NCBI RefSeq assembly: GCF_002813775.1
Contig: NZ_CP020370.1
Coordinates: forward strand, 2,939,501 to 3,003,500
DNA from: Candidatus Thiodictyon syntrophicum
GTDB lineage: Bacteria > Pseudomonadota > Gammaproteobacteria > Chromatiales > Chromatiaceae
Direction: 5' to 3'
Length of the DNA: 64,000 bases
The notes beneath the pieces are model-generated. The model was not told the origin of the DNA and did no database searches. It worked only from the letters and a program-made list of their open reading frames with translations. This document shows positions 9,981-18,498 of the stretch, in pieces (positions within the stretch are counted from its first letter, which is position 1; every line of letters begins with the position of its first letter). The translations under genes and the position numbers were made by a program.

Positions 9981-11920
9981 GACAGGGTGGCCTTCACCCC
10001 AGGGGGTACTCCGCGGCGAAACGGATTGGGAAGGAAGGCCTCGGCAATCGCCTTGCCGAGACCGGTGAACACGCCCAACCATGTTTCATCCGGTGATACC
10101 GGCCGGCGAATGTGGATCATGATACTTGCCGCAAGCCCGCCGGCAAGACCATCGACGAAATCATCCAGATCTTCCGACCGCAGTGTGCCGAAGACGTCCT
10201 GTCCCACGAGAATGCGGCGTCTGAGTTGGCTATAGGATTCGCCAAAGGGTACGAAGGACCAGAATTTTCTCCCCTCGACGCTCAAGGCAACACCGACGGC
10301 CAGGTTTTGCAGATCGGCGGCGGTATGAATGTTGCTTCCTGCGCCGTCAGTCCCCTGCGACATCATCCGAATGACCAGCAACTCCAACAGGGCGCGGCCA
10401 ATGACGAGCGCGACGTCCTCAAAAAGCACATGCGATGACGTAATCACCGAAGCGGTAAAGGAAAGCTGCAGCGTGAACCCGGCATTGTCGGCCAGCGCCA
10501 GCAGGAGCTCGCTGAAGCCCTCGGTACATATCGACGGGCCGACCTGCAAATGAATAGCAGAAGGTTGCCGGCGCGCGAAATCAATGACCAGCGAGACCTC
10601 GCTCTCGGCGGTGCGCCGCGTCACTTCACAGAGGTCGCTGCCGACGCTGTGGACCCTGAGGTCACCAAGCACGCGGGTATTCTCTTGGCCATCCGTGGTC
10701 GGCGCAGCGTGCACTGGGCGTACTGGTCCGAAAATCCGACTCAGGGAGATGCCAACGGCGCGAAACACGCCCTCCCAGGTGTGATGCGGGTCCTCCGCGC
10801 TGCAGATCGTGACATCGATCGCTGCCTGGAGACCTTCGGCGAGTCCGGCGAGGAATTCCTGCAGCGGCGCACCGTTAGACAGTTGTTCGCAACGCAGAGA
10901 CAAGAACCAGTCGAGCGCGACCTCGCCTTGAGCATTAAGGTGGAAGACACCCGGGGCACGACCGGTATCCACCAGGACCTCGGCGCTGCCGTCATCGATC
11001 ATGCCCAGACAGGCCGCGCTGGCGGTCTTGAGCGGGAAGCGACGCAGCGCCGTGCCGAGGAGTGCTCCGGCGGCCCTGGAGTCATTGTTATTCCAAGCGA
11101 AATCAATCGAGGTGCCGAGTCGCCAGGCGATGTGCTCGACCATGTGACTCAGGAACTCATTGAGGGTGACGATCTGCTTGATTCTGACATCGCCGAATCT
11201 GAGATCGGCAACGTTCTCGCGGAAACTGGAGTAGACCCGTGCGCTTCCCGCGGCTTCGAGTGCGCCGGTATCAGCGCTGCCGGTGGCGACCCCGATCGTT
11301 CGGCATCCGGCGGCAATGCCGGCCGCTACCCCAAGGATGGAGTCCTCGACGACAACGCAGCGGGTTGGGTCAAGGCCGAGTTGTTTGGCCGCGAAGAGGT
11401 AGGTATCGGGTGCGGGCTTTTTCCGCAAAGCGGGGTCGTCGTTGCCGACGATCACCGAAAAGCTGTCGCGCAGCCCGCAGTTGTTCAGTATCGCGATGGT
11501 CTGGGATAGCGGATTATTGGAGACCACCGCGCAGGGGATCGCCCGGCGGGCAAGGTCGGCAAGGATGTCAGGAATTCCCGGGAGGATGGGAAAGGTCGCC
11601 GTCAGGCGCGCGGCCAAATAGTCCTCGCACATCGTCTCGGCATCTGTCGAGGGAAGCGGTGCGCCGCACTGATCTTGCAGGTGGGCCAGAATCGCCCGCC
11701 AGTACGCGGGCGGATCGAGCGGGAATACGCTCTTAAGAAAATCCGCATCGACACTCACCTGACTGCCATAACGTTCCATGATCAGGCGGCGCGACGCCTG
11801 TATCGCAAAAGACAGGGAATCGATCAGCACCCCGTCCATGTCCCATAAAACGGCGGCGGTATCGTCCGGCAAGAGAAACCGATTGCAAAGATTGATTTCT
11901 GCGGGTCGCGAGTGTAGCAC
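9977..11920 (-). CDS. HAD phosphatase fused to two degenerate IGPD-like domains
   Basis: 647 residues. Residues 1-225 are a beta-phosphoglucomutase-type HAD phosphatase: WDMDGVLIDS (Asp27, Asp29), SNNPLSQT, KPAPDTYLFAA and VVEDSILGV. Residues about 245-420 resemble imidazoleglycerol-phosphate dehydratase: the first half keeps HMVEH but has NDSRAAGA where HHTVED is expected; the second half keeps DPHHTWEGV. Residues about 430-640 look like a second dehydratase copy: SHVLFEDV keeps one His, and SPDETWLGV has lost the pair. E. coli HisB is also HAD plus IGPD, but its HAD is of another class and it has one IGPD. The upstream DNA is AT-rich. Product unknown; I infer a paralogous pathway, not standard histidine synthesis. 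Confidence 0.75.
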   Translation of the reverse strand: MLHSRPAEINLCNRFLLPDDTAAVLWDMDGVLIDSLSFAIQASRRLIMERYGSQVSVDADFLKSVFPLDPPAYWRAILAHLQDQCGAPLPSTDAETMCEDYLAARLTATFPILPGIPDILADLARRAIPCAVVSNNPLSQTIAILNNCGLRDSFSVIVGNDDPALRKKPAPDTYLFAAKQLGLDPTRCVVVEDSILGVAAGIAAGCRTIGVATGSADTGALEAAGSARVYSSFRENVADLRFGDVRIKQIVTLNEFLSHMVEHIAWRLGTSIDFAWNNNDSRAAGALLGTALRRFPLKTASAACLGMIDDGSAEVLVDTGRAPGVFHLNAQGEVALDWFLSLRCEQLSNGAPLQEFLAGLAEGLQAAIDVTICSAEDPHHTWEGVFRAVGISLSRIFGPVRPVHAAPTTDGQENTRVLGDLRVHSVGSDLCEVTRRTAESEVSLVIDFARRQPSAIHLQVGPSICTEGFSELLLALADNAGFTLQLSFTASVITSSHVLFEDVALVIGRALLELLVIRMMSQGTDGAGSNIHTAADLQNLAVGVALSVEGRKFWSFVPFGESYSQLRRRILVGQDVFGTLRSEDLDDFVDGLAGGLAASIMIHIRRPVSPDETWLGVFTGLGKAIAEAFLPNPFRRGVPPGVKATLS

Positions 11921-12638
11921 TAGATGGCCTGACTGTCTTGGGAATAGATTAGACTTATCAACATTATAACATGATAAGCTTCAAGAAACAAACCGTTTCA
12001 AATGGCTGGGGTTTTTTTCAACTTCGTCTGACCTGACTTCTGCAGCGGCAGAGCAGCCGGATCAGGAGTGCCACGTCCTTGGCGTTGTCTTTCAGGCCGA
12101 AAAGGGATTGATCACCTTCGCCCCGTCATAGCATCCCAATAGGCAATCCGGAAGCGCTCCGGCAGCCGCAGCGCATCCAGGGGCAGGGCGGCATCCGACG
12201 CGCCGTAGGGTCCGCTGTGCGGACCGCGACCGCGCGTCCGGGCGCGACCTTCGTGGATCCCCAGCACCGCCGGTCCGCGCAGGGGACCCTACGCGGGCCG
12301 CGCGGCACTTTGGTCCGGCACGGGGCGCACCGCGTCCACCTTGACCGTCGCCGACCGAGCGGCTAGGATCGCCCGTAACCTATTCACTGCCTGTTGAATT
12401 TTCCCCACGCGGCCGGCGGTCCCGCACGCGGCCGATCCTGGCGTGAGCCATTGCCCTGGAAAGAGTAGTTATCCACAGATGCACACAGATGAACACAGAT
12501 AATTCATTGACTTACACCTGGCCGGGGACTTACCCTGCCGGTGATTGTGACAATAGCAATAAGCCCATGACAATTTGAAGAAAACCTGTGTTCATTTGTG
12601 TTCATCTGTGGATTTAGTATTCCCGGAAATCTAAGGTC
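11921..12638. repeat. 718-bp gene-free stretch with two inverted repeats
   Basis: No credible gene. An AT-rich part at about 11935-12010 probably carries the promoter of the minus-strand fusion gene. At 12206..12300 TAGGGTCCGC-type palindromes face each other (TAGGGTCC near 12208, GGACCCTA near 12290). At 12469..12617 the motif TATCCACAGATG-CACACAGATG is matched by CATTTGTGTTCATCTGTGG in inverse orientation, a 150-bp hairpin-forming unit just before the next gene. Confidence 0.7.
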
Positions 12639-13415
12639 ATGACGATCCAATGCGAAACCCAGGCCCCGGTGGCCCGTGTCACGCTCGACGCGCCGGCCAG
12701 GCAAAACGCCTTGAGCGTCGACATGTGGCAGCGTCTGCGCCAGACCTTCGAGGACCTGGCCGGGCGCGACGACATCCACTGCATTGTGCTGCGCGGCGCC
12801 GGCGGCAACTTTGCCGCGGGTGCCGACATCACCGAATTTCCCCAGCAGCGCTTCGATCTCGCCTCCGGACGCCGCTACCACCTGGAGGTGATCGAGCCGG
12901 CGCTGCGGGCCGTCCGCGAGGCCCCGCAACCGGTCATCGCCGCCATCGAGGGCAGTTGTGTGGGCGGCGGGCTGGAGATCGCCGGCGTCTGCGACCTGCG
13001 CCTGGCCGCGCCCGGGAGTCGGCTCGGCGCGCCGGTGGGCAAGCTCGGCTTCCCGCTCGCCTTGCCGGAACTGGTGCCGCTGGTGCGACTGGTCGGCATC
13101 GCGCTCGCCTCCGACCTGCTGCTGACCGGCCGCCTGCTGGACGCCCACGAGGCCCTGGCCGCCGGCCTGGTGCAGCGCGTGTCCGCCGCCGACGGGCTGG
13201 ATGCGCTGATCGATGAGGTGGTACGGGCCCTCTTGGCGGGTTCACCGCTCGCGGCACGCCTGAACAAGCGCAACCTGCGGATGCTGGCCGATCAGGGCGG
13301 ACAATACAGCGCGGCGCAACTGGACGACAGTTTCGGCTTTTTCAGTTCGGACGACTATACCGAGGGGCTGAATGCATTCCTCGCGCACCGCAAGCCGCGG
13401 TTTCGCGGGCGCTGA
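12639..13415 (+). CDS. Enoyl-CoA hydratase/isomerase family protein
   Basis: 258 residues, the normal crotonase length. Oxyanion-hole motifs are present: VLRGAGGNFAAGADITEF near residue 50-67 and IEGSCVGGGLEIAGVCDLRLA near residue 97-117. At the second position where hydratases have the catalytic Glu pair, the sequence reads GKLGFPLALPELVPLVRL, so hydratase chemistry is less certain than isomerase or hydrolase chemistry. The start lies 2 bases after AAGG, a tight Shine-Dalgarno. It stands alone between repeats, with no beta-oxidation partner nearby. Confidence 0.85.
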   Translation: MTIQCETQAPVARVTLDAPARQNALSVDMWQRLRQTFEDLAGRDDIHCIVLRGAGGNFAAGADITEFPQQRFDLASGRRYHLEVIEPALRAVREAPQPVIAAIEGSCVGGGLEIAGVCDLRLAAPGSRLGAPVGKLGFPLALPELVPLVRLVGIALASDLLLTGRLLDAHEALAAGLVQRVSAADGLDALIDEVVRALLAGSPLAARLNKRNLRMLADQGGQYSAAQLDDSFGFFSSDDYTEGLNAFLAHRKPRFRGR

Positions 13416-13587
13416 ACGCGTCCTGCAGACCGGCAGGGTCAGCGAGACGGCCGCTCGCGTCCGACCGCGGGCATCGTAGCACCAGCGATCGGTCGAGACT
13501 GTCACGGGTGCGGTCCCGTGAAATTCTGGTCTTCAACCCCGGCCAGCCACTACAATCCACCCAACCGGCCCCAGGCCAACGGCCAGC

Positions 13588-13612
13588 CGTAGGGTCCGCT
13601 GCGCGGACCGAG
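13588..13612. repeat. REP-like palindrome (TAGGGTCCGC family)
   Basis: TAGGGTCCGCTGCGCGGACC, same family as at 7196. Confidence 0.8.
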
Positions 13613-13653
13613 CCCGCGCGCGGCCCTCAGGCTCGCGCGGTAAGACACCGCAC

Positions 13654-13956
13654 CGCGATCTGGATGTACTCAAGCCCGCCGCGGCCTTCGGCGCCTCCCG
13701 GCACTTGAGCGACGCCTTGGGCGAGGCCCTGGCCCTCGTCCCGGAGAAGCGACCGCAGACGGTGCGGGGGTTTCAGGCGCGGTTGTGGGGGGTTGGGACG
13801 GCGCCGGCCCCCGCGACGGCCGCGACCTGGACCGAGCCCAAGACCGGGATGGACTTCGTGCGGGTGCCGGGGGACAGTTTCCAGATGGAGTCCAAGGCTT
13901 CAGCCTTGGTGCGCCCCTCCAAGGCTGAAGCCTTGGACTCCAGCGCCTTGGGCTGA
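13654..13956 (+). pseudogene. Remnant of a Ser/Thr kinase-SUMF1 fusion, truncated by a repeat
   Basis: The reading frame shows LSDALGEALALVPEKRPQTV, typical of the C-terminal end of a bacterial Ser/Thr kinase domain, followed after a short linker by TGMDFVRVPGDSFQM, the usual opening of an FGE-sulfatase (SUMF1) domain. Immediately after FQM the sequence changes into the AAGGCTTCAGCCTT repeat at 13890..13942 and stops at 13956. The rest of the SUMF1 domain and the front of the kinase are missing. It is related in architecture to the kinase and SUMF1 genes of the 18-36 kb cluster. Confidence 0.65.
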
Positions 13957-14076
13957 CAGCGGTTGCTTGCCGAGGCGCGGCGCCTGGGAACGGGAGACTC
14001 TTGCGCGATGTTCCAGGGCATGATGGCCTCCTTATGTCTCTTTGTTGCGTCCATTCGCTCGCGCGACCATCCATCC

Positions 14077-14729
14077 ATGAACACGACGACCCCCTGGCAC
14101 CGCCTGCTCGGCATGGTCCTGACCGACCTCTTCACCGGTCGCCCCTGGCGGGTGGAACTGGAACAAGAGCTGGCGCTCAAGAGCCAGCGCCTCGATATCC
14201 TCATCATCGAGCGATAGTCGGGCGAGGCCACCAGTACCCAAGCGCAGGACCTCGCCGGTCTGCCCGACGGTCTGGAGACCCTGGCCGCACACAACCTGCT
14301 GACCTACAAATCGCACCATGAGGCACTCGATATCTGGGCGCTGGAGGAACTGACGGGGCACTATGTCACCTATCGGAACGCGGAACACTCGGACAACTGT
14401 TGCAACATCATCTAACCACTGCCTATCGCCTGGAGGTGCCTGACATGGCCTACACCGTCGATGACTTCATGCGTGATACCTACGAACTGATTGCCCGTGA
14501 CCTGGCCGCGTTGACCCCCCAACTGCGCGCTGCGGCGCTCGCACACTTGGACGTGGAGGAGCGTCTGGCTGGGCTGACGCCTGAGGAGCGCCTGCGTGGG
14601 CTGGCACCCGAGGAGCGACTGCGCGGTCTTGATCTGGAGGAGCGTCTGCGCGGCCTCGATCCGGAGGATCGCCTACGCGGGCTCGACCCCGAGTTGATCA
14701 AGGCTTGGCTCAAGCGCTCGGATCACTGA
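14077..14729 (+). pseudogene. Decayed Rpn/PD-(D/E)XK nuclease-like gene
   Basis: The first part from ATG 14077 reads PWHRLLGMVLTDLFTGRPW and LEQELALKSQRLDILIIER, the N-terminal nuclease-fold signature of a common cytosolic family, then hits an in-frame TAG at 14215. The same frame continues with DLPDGLETL-like and HHEALDIWALEEL segments to about 14397. A later piece from 14444 (MAYTVDDFMRD) carries the C-terminal tail with five EERLRGL-type heptad repeats and ends in LIKAWLKRSDH. The central part of about 100 residues is missing. The 14444..14729 part might still be translated. Confidence 0.7.
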
Positions 14730-14760
14730 GGCCAGGGCCCGGTGGCAGGTTCCAGGTGCC

Positions 14761-14961
14761 CCGTATAGGAAGAGAATCCAACTGGGCTATCCGAATCTGG
14801 AGGTGGTCGAGTCGGAACCCGCGGGACGCGCACTGCAACAGATCAAGGAGCGGGGCTATGTCGACAAATACCGGGCGGCGGGCCAGCCCATCCATCTGAT
14901 CGGGATCGAGTTCAGCCGGGAGAGCCGCACCCTGGTCGGCTTCGAGGTCGAGACGCTATGA
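14761..14961 (+). pseudogene. C-terminal remnant of an AAA-ATPase/PD-(D/E)XK protein
   Basis: One frame ending in TGA at 14959-14961 reads GYPNLEV, then ALQQIKERGYVDKYR and HLIGIEFSRESRTLVGFEVE, which is the C-terminal PDDEXK_9-type nuclease segment of a widespread family with an N-terminal AAA-ATPase-like domain. The ATPase part is absent, and the segment between GYPNLEV and ALQQIK is shorter than usual. Confidence 0.65.
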
Positions 14962-14986
14962 AACCCTTCCTATCTGTTCCTGGCAG

Positions 14987-16330
14987 TCAGCCGCAAGCGA
15001 CCCCCGGCATCACGATCTCCACCGTCAAGCCGCCCCCCGGCCGATTGCGGGCGCGAATAGTCCCCCCATGCGCCTCAATGGCCCGCCGGGCGATGGCCAG
15101 CCCCAGACCGAAGCCGGCGGTCGGGGTCCTGGTCTCGCTGCGGAAGAAGGGCTCGAAAATGGCTTCCAGGTCCCCCTCGGGAACACCGGGTCCGCGGTCG
15201 GAGACGCTCACCAGCAGCCGCTCGGGTGCCCCGTTGGGATCGGGGCGCCGCGCGATCTGCACCTCGACCCTGCTCCCGACCGCGGTGAACTTGACCGCAT
15301 TGCGGACCACATTCTCCAGGGCGCGGTGCAGGAGCTCGACGTTGGCGGTGACCGGTGCCTCGCCCGTGCCGACGAACCCGACCTCGCGCCCGCACGGCTG
15401 CGCCTCGAACCGGGCGTCGCGCGCGACCTCCCGCACCAGTTCGACCAGGTCGATCTCCTCGTCCGCGACCCTCGCCATCCCGGCCTGCATCCGCGCCAGG
15501 GTCAGGATCTCACCGACCAGTTGATCGAGCCGCCCCGCTTCGCGCTCGATGCGATCGAGCGTCTCGGCGAGCCGTTCCGGCCGCTGCCGCGCCAGGCCGA
15601 TGGCGGCCTCCAGCCGCGCCAGGGGCGAGCGCAGTTCATGGGAGACATCGTGCAGCAACCGCCGCTGGGAGTTGACCAGGGTCTGCAACTGCCCGGCCAT
15701 GCGATCGAAATCGCGCCCGAGGTCGGCGATCTCATCGCGCCGTCGCCCCATGCGCGCGCCGATGCGCGTGTCGAGCCGGCCCGCCGCCGCGGCGTCGAAG
15801 GCGCCGCGCAGGTGGCGGATCGGGGTCGACAGATACCAGGCGAGCCAGGCGCTGAAGGCGAGGCTCGCCAGGACGGCGACGCCGATCAGCAGCAACAGCG
15901 GCATGTGATGGAGCGGCTCGCGACCATCGGTCGGCAGGAATACCAGATAGTCGCGCCCCGCCATCCGTTCCACCCGGGCAATGCGCGGTTCCTGGCCCTC
16001 CTGCGCCAGCCGGTGGGCCTGCGTCAGCAGGTCCGGGGGGACGCCGCGCCCCAGCAATTCATGCCCGGCATCATCGACGACATAGACCTGCGCGCCGACG
16101 TGCAGGGCGCGTGATTCCTCCAGGAAACCGCGCAGCGCCGCGCTGCCGCCGTGCTGGAAGACCTGCGCCGCCGCCGCCACCAGAAAGGCGGTGCGGGGTC
16201 CGCCCGCCAGGTCCTGCCCGCGCTCGATGAGCGCCTGCTGGTGGAGCAGGAACAGGGTCGCCGCGCCCAGGCCGGCCGCGAGCAGGGCCAACCAGAAGGC
16301 GAAAAAGAACTTCCAGAACAGACGGCCCAT
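14987..16330 (-). CDS. cpxA: CpxA-type sensor histidine kinase
   Basis: 447 residues in the inner membrane. TM1 is near residues 7-30 (FFFAFWLALLAAGLGAATLF), a periplasmic sensor follows, TM2 is near 140-165, then HAMP, the dimerisation box LLHDVSHELRSPLARLEAA with the phospho-accepting His, and the ATPase boxes NVVRNAVKFT, SVSDRGPGVP and FGLGLAIARRA. It follows its regulator gene with 5 bp between, so it is co-transcribed. The CpxA symbol rests on the very CpxR-like partner and the matching operator upstream. Confidence 0.85.
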   Translation of the reverse strand: MGRLFWKFFFAFWLALLAAGLGAATLFLLHQQALIERGQDLAGGPRTAFLVAAAAQVFQHGGSAALRGFLEESRALHVGAQVYVVDDAGHELLGRGVPPDLLTQAHRLAQEGQEPRIARVERMAGRDYLVFLPTDGREPLHHMPLLLLIGVAVLASLAFSAWLAWYLSTPIRHLRGAFDAAAAGRLDTRIGARMGRRRDEIADLGRDFDRMAGQLQTLVNSQRRLLHDVSHELRSPLARLEAAIGLARQRPERLAETLDRIEREAGRLDQLVGEILTLARMQAGMARVADEEIDLVELVREVARDARFEAQPCGREVGFVGTGEAPVTANVELLHRALENVVRNAVKFTAVGSRVEVQIARRPDPNGAPERLLVSVSDRGPGVPEGDLEAIFEPFFRSETRTPTAGFGLGLAIARRAIEAHGGTIRARNRPGGGLTVEIVMPGVACG

Positions 16331-16335
16331 GGACG

Positions 16336-17028
16336 CTACTCCCGGACCAACTGGTAGCCCAGGCCGCGCACCGTCTGGATCGGCGAACGCCCCTCGGCAT
16401 CGAGTCCGAGCTTGTGCCGGATGCTGCTCAGGTGCACGTCGATGCCGCGGTCATAACGGGCCAGCGGACGGCCCAGGGCCTGCTGCGAGAGTTCCTGTTT
16501 GCTCACCACCCGGCCGGCATTGCGCACCAGCACCTCCAGCAGATTGAACTCGGTACTGGTGAGTTCGAGCGGTTGGCCCTGCCACTCCAGGCTGCGCCGC
16601 TCCGGCCACAGGGTCAGTGCCCCGGCCGTCAGCGGTCCGCAAGACGCGCCGTCGGGTTCCTGCACCTGGGTGCGCCGCAAGATGGCCCGGATGCGCGCGA
16701 CCAGTTCACGCGGGGTGCAGGGTTTGGGCACATAGTCGTCGGCGCCGAGTTCGAGTCCGACGATGCGGTCCACGTCGTCACCCCGCGCCGTGAGCATCAG
16801 CACCGGCAGGCGGCGGTCCTGCGCCCGGATGCGGCGCAGCGCCTCGATGCCGTTGCAGCCCGGCATCATCACGTCCAGCACGACGATCGCATAGGCGCCC
16901 GACAGGGCCGCACGCACACCGGTCTCGCCATCCTGCACGGCCGTGGCCGCGAAACCCTCCTGGTCGAGATACTCGGTCAGCATCTCGCCCAGTTCGCGGT
17001 CATCATCGACCAATAAGACCTTCGTCAT
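16336..17028 (-). CDS. cpxR: CpxR-type response regulator
   Basis: 230 residues from ATG 17028 (an adjacent ATG at 17031 is possible). The receiver domain has KVLLVDDDRELGEML, the phospho-acceptor in VVLDVMMPGCNGIEALR, LTARGDDVDRIVGLELGADDY and the KP switch; the winged-helix OmpR-type domain ends VRGLGYQLVRE. It is strikingly close to E. coli CpxR in the receiver (LGADDYxPKP, RELVARIRAILRR). It should bind the GTAAA-N5-GTAAA box found 90 bp upstream and thereby control itself and the divergent PepSY gene. Confidence 0.9.
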   Translation of the reverse strand: MTKVLLVDDDRELGEMLTEYLDQEGFAATAVQDGETGVRAALSGAYAIVVLDVMMPGCNGIEALRRIRAQDRRLPVLMLTARGDDVDRIVGLELGADDYVPKPCTPRELVARIRAILRRTQVQEPDGASCGPLTAGALTLWPERRSLEWQGQPLELTSTEFNLLEVLVRNAGRVVSKQELSQQALGRPLARYDRGIDVHLSSIRHKLGLDAEGRSPIQTVRGLGYQLVRE

Positions 17029-17117
17029 CATCGCCACCCGCCGCACTTGTCATGGGAGTCGACCATCATCGCGCCCCGCGCCTGAAAGCCAAGGGCATTA
17101 ACCGCTTCTTTCAAATC

Positions 17118-17132
17118 TTTACCTGTCTTTAC
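17118..17132 (-). promoter_or_regulatory. CpxR box
   Basis: On the minus strand the sequence is GTAAAGACAGGTAAA, an exact GTAAA-N5-GTAAA, the published E. coli CpxR consensus. It lies in the 200-bp divergent region between cpxR (start 17028) and the PepSY gene (start 17231), where it could serve both promoters. Confidence 0.8.
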
Positions 17133-17230
17133 ACCAGACTGACCCAGGTTAACGCGGACCCCGGCTAAGGTAACGGCAGTCCTGCTGCACCGGCAGGAAC
17201 GACTGTTCAACCATGCCGAGGACCTCGAAC

Positions 17231-18220
17231 ATGTTTTTGAAACAACTCAAGCGCCCGCTCCTGGTCGCTCACCGCTGGCTGGCCCTGATCCTGGCCCCCG
17301 TCTTCCTGCTCATCCTGCTGTCCGGGGCCATCCTCGCCTTCAAGCCGATCCTGGGTACCGACGGCGCCGCGCAGTCCACCCCCCGGGTCAGCGTCGGCGC
17401 GCTCGCCGCGGCGCTCGATGCCATCGATCCGGCCGGGCGGGCGGCCGCGGTCAGTCTCTCGGCCGACGGGCGCTCGATCGACCTGAAGTCCAAAGACCCT
17501 GCCGTGGCGGGCACCTATGATGTCGCAACGCGGACTGCCGCCGCGGGCCAGGGCTTTGACCTGTTCGCCTTTGCGCTCAATCTTCACAAGAATCTGCTGA
17601 TCGGTGCCGGCTTGCTGGTCGAAATCGCCACCTATGCCATGGTCGCACTCCTGCTCGCCGGACTCGCGTTTGGTCTGCCCAGGCTGCGCAACACGCTCGG
17701 GGGCTGGCACCGCGGCCTGGGGTGGTTCGCGTTCCCGCTGCTCGCGCTGCTGCCGGTCACCGGACTGCTGATGACGCTGCACGTCGGTAAGCCGGCAGTC
17801 CCCGCCCTCACAGCCGGTGAACCTATCTCCCTGGCGCAGGCGATCAAGGCGGTGCCGCTGCCGGCTGACGGTCAGATCGTCATGGCACGGCGCTTTCAGG
17901 CGGGCAGCGCCATGGTCAAGACGGCCTCACCCGCGGGCGAGTTGGTCCATGTGGTCCAATCCAACGGCCAGGTCGCGCTCACCGGGTCGCCGGGTTGGGT
18001 GGACGCGGTGCACGAAGGCACCTGGGCGGGCGCCTGGTCAGGCGTGCTGAATCTGGTGTCCGCCCTGCTTCTGATGGGATTGACCGTCACGGGACTCTAT
18101 TCCTGGCTGCGCCGCCGACCGTGGGCGCGTCGGGCCGGTCGGGTTGCGACCGCAGGGCGGCCCCAGGCGTCTCCTCGGAAGGCGGCCGTCGACCCGAGGC
18201 TCACTCCGGTCGCGCAGTGA
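17231..18220 (+). CDS. PepSY-associated membrane protein
   Basis: About 329 residues. TM1 follows a basic start (HRWLALILAPVFLLILLSG), the typical opening of PepSY-TM proteins; further TM segments lie near residues 140-160 (VEIATYAMVALLLAGLAFG), 175-195 and 285-305, the last followed by a basic tail. The GWHRGLGWFAFPLLALLPVTG segment is also characteristic. Such proteins are often linked to siderophore uptake or ferric reduction, or to periplasmic protease inhibition; nothing nearby decides. Start 17231 is preferred over 17213 because GAGG lies 9 bases upstream. It diverges from cpxR across a CpxR box and so may be an envelope-stress target. Confidence 0.75.
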   Translation: MFLKQLKRPLLVAHRWLALILAPVFLLILLSGAILAFKPILGTDGAAQSTPRVSVGALAAALDAIDPAGRAAAVSLSADGRSIDLKSKDPAVAGTYDVATRTAAAGQGFDLFAFALNLHKNLLIGAGLLVEIATYAMVALLLAGLAFGLPRLRNTLGGWHRGLGWFAFPLLALLPVTGLLMTLHVGKPAVPALTAGEPISLAQAIKAVPLPADGQIVMARRFQAGSAMVKTASPAGELVHVVQSNGQVALTGSPGWVDAVHEGTWAGAWSGVLNLVSALLLMGLTVTGLYSWLRRRPWARRAGRVATAGRPQASPRKAAVDPRLTPVAQ

Positions 18221-18292
18221 CGCCGCCTTGCCCCCCTCTGGAGGCTCACTGCAATTGAGTTAAGGCGCGCTCGCCGACCACGTCCCCTCTGC

Positions 18293-18478
18293 CTGGAGTC
18301 CAAGGCTTCAGCCTTGGCGCGCTCCAAGGCTAACGGCCATGGCGCCCGCGCCACCCCGAAAGATGAAAGTGCGGGCGCCATGGCCGTTCCCTCTCCCCGG
18401 CCCTCCCCCAGCGGGGGAGGGAGACTTGGAGCGCGCTCCCGGCGCGATTTTCGCGGTAAGCCTTGGACTCCAGGCGGC
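18293..18478. mobile_element. MITE-like element with inverted ends
   Basis: Ends are CTGGAGTCCAAGGCTT (left) and AAGCCTTGGACTCCAG (right, inverted). The inside contains GGCTAACGGCCATGGC with a CGCCACCCCG block shared with the element at 41920..42146, and one G-rich cluster repeat (18388..18423). No open reading frame of note. Confidence 0.65.
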
Positions 18479-18498
18479 GAAGGCCGCACAGCGCCCCG

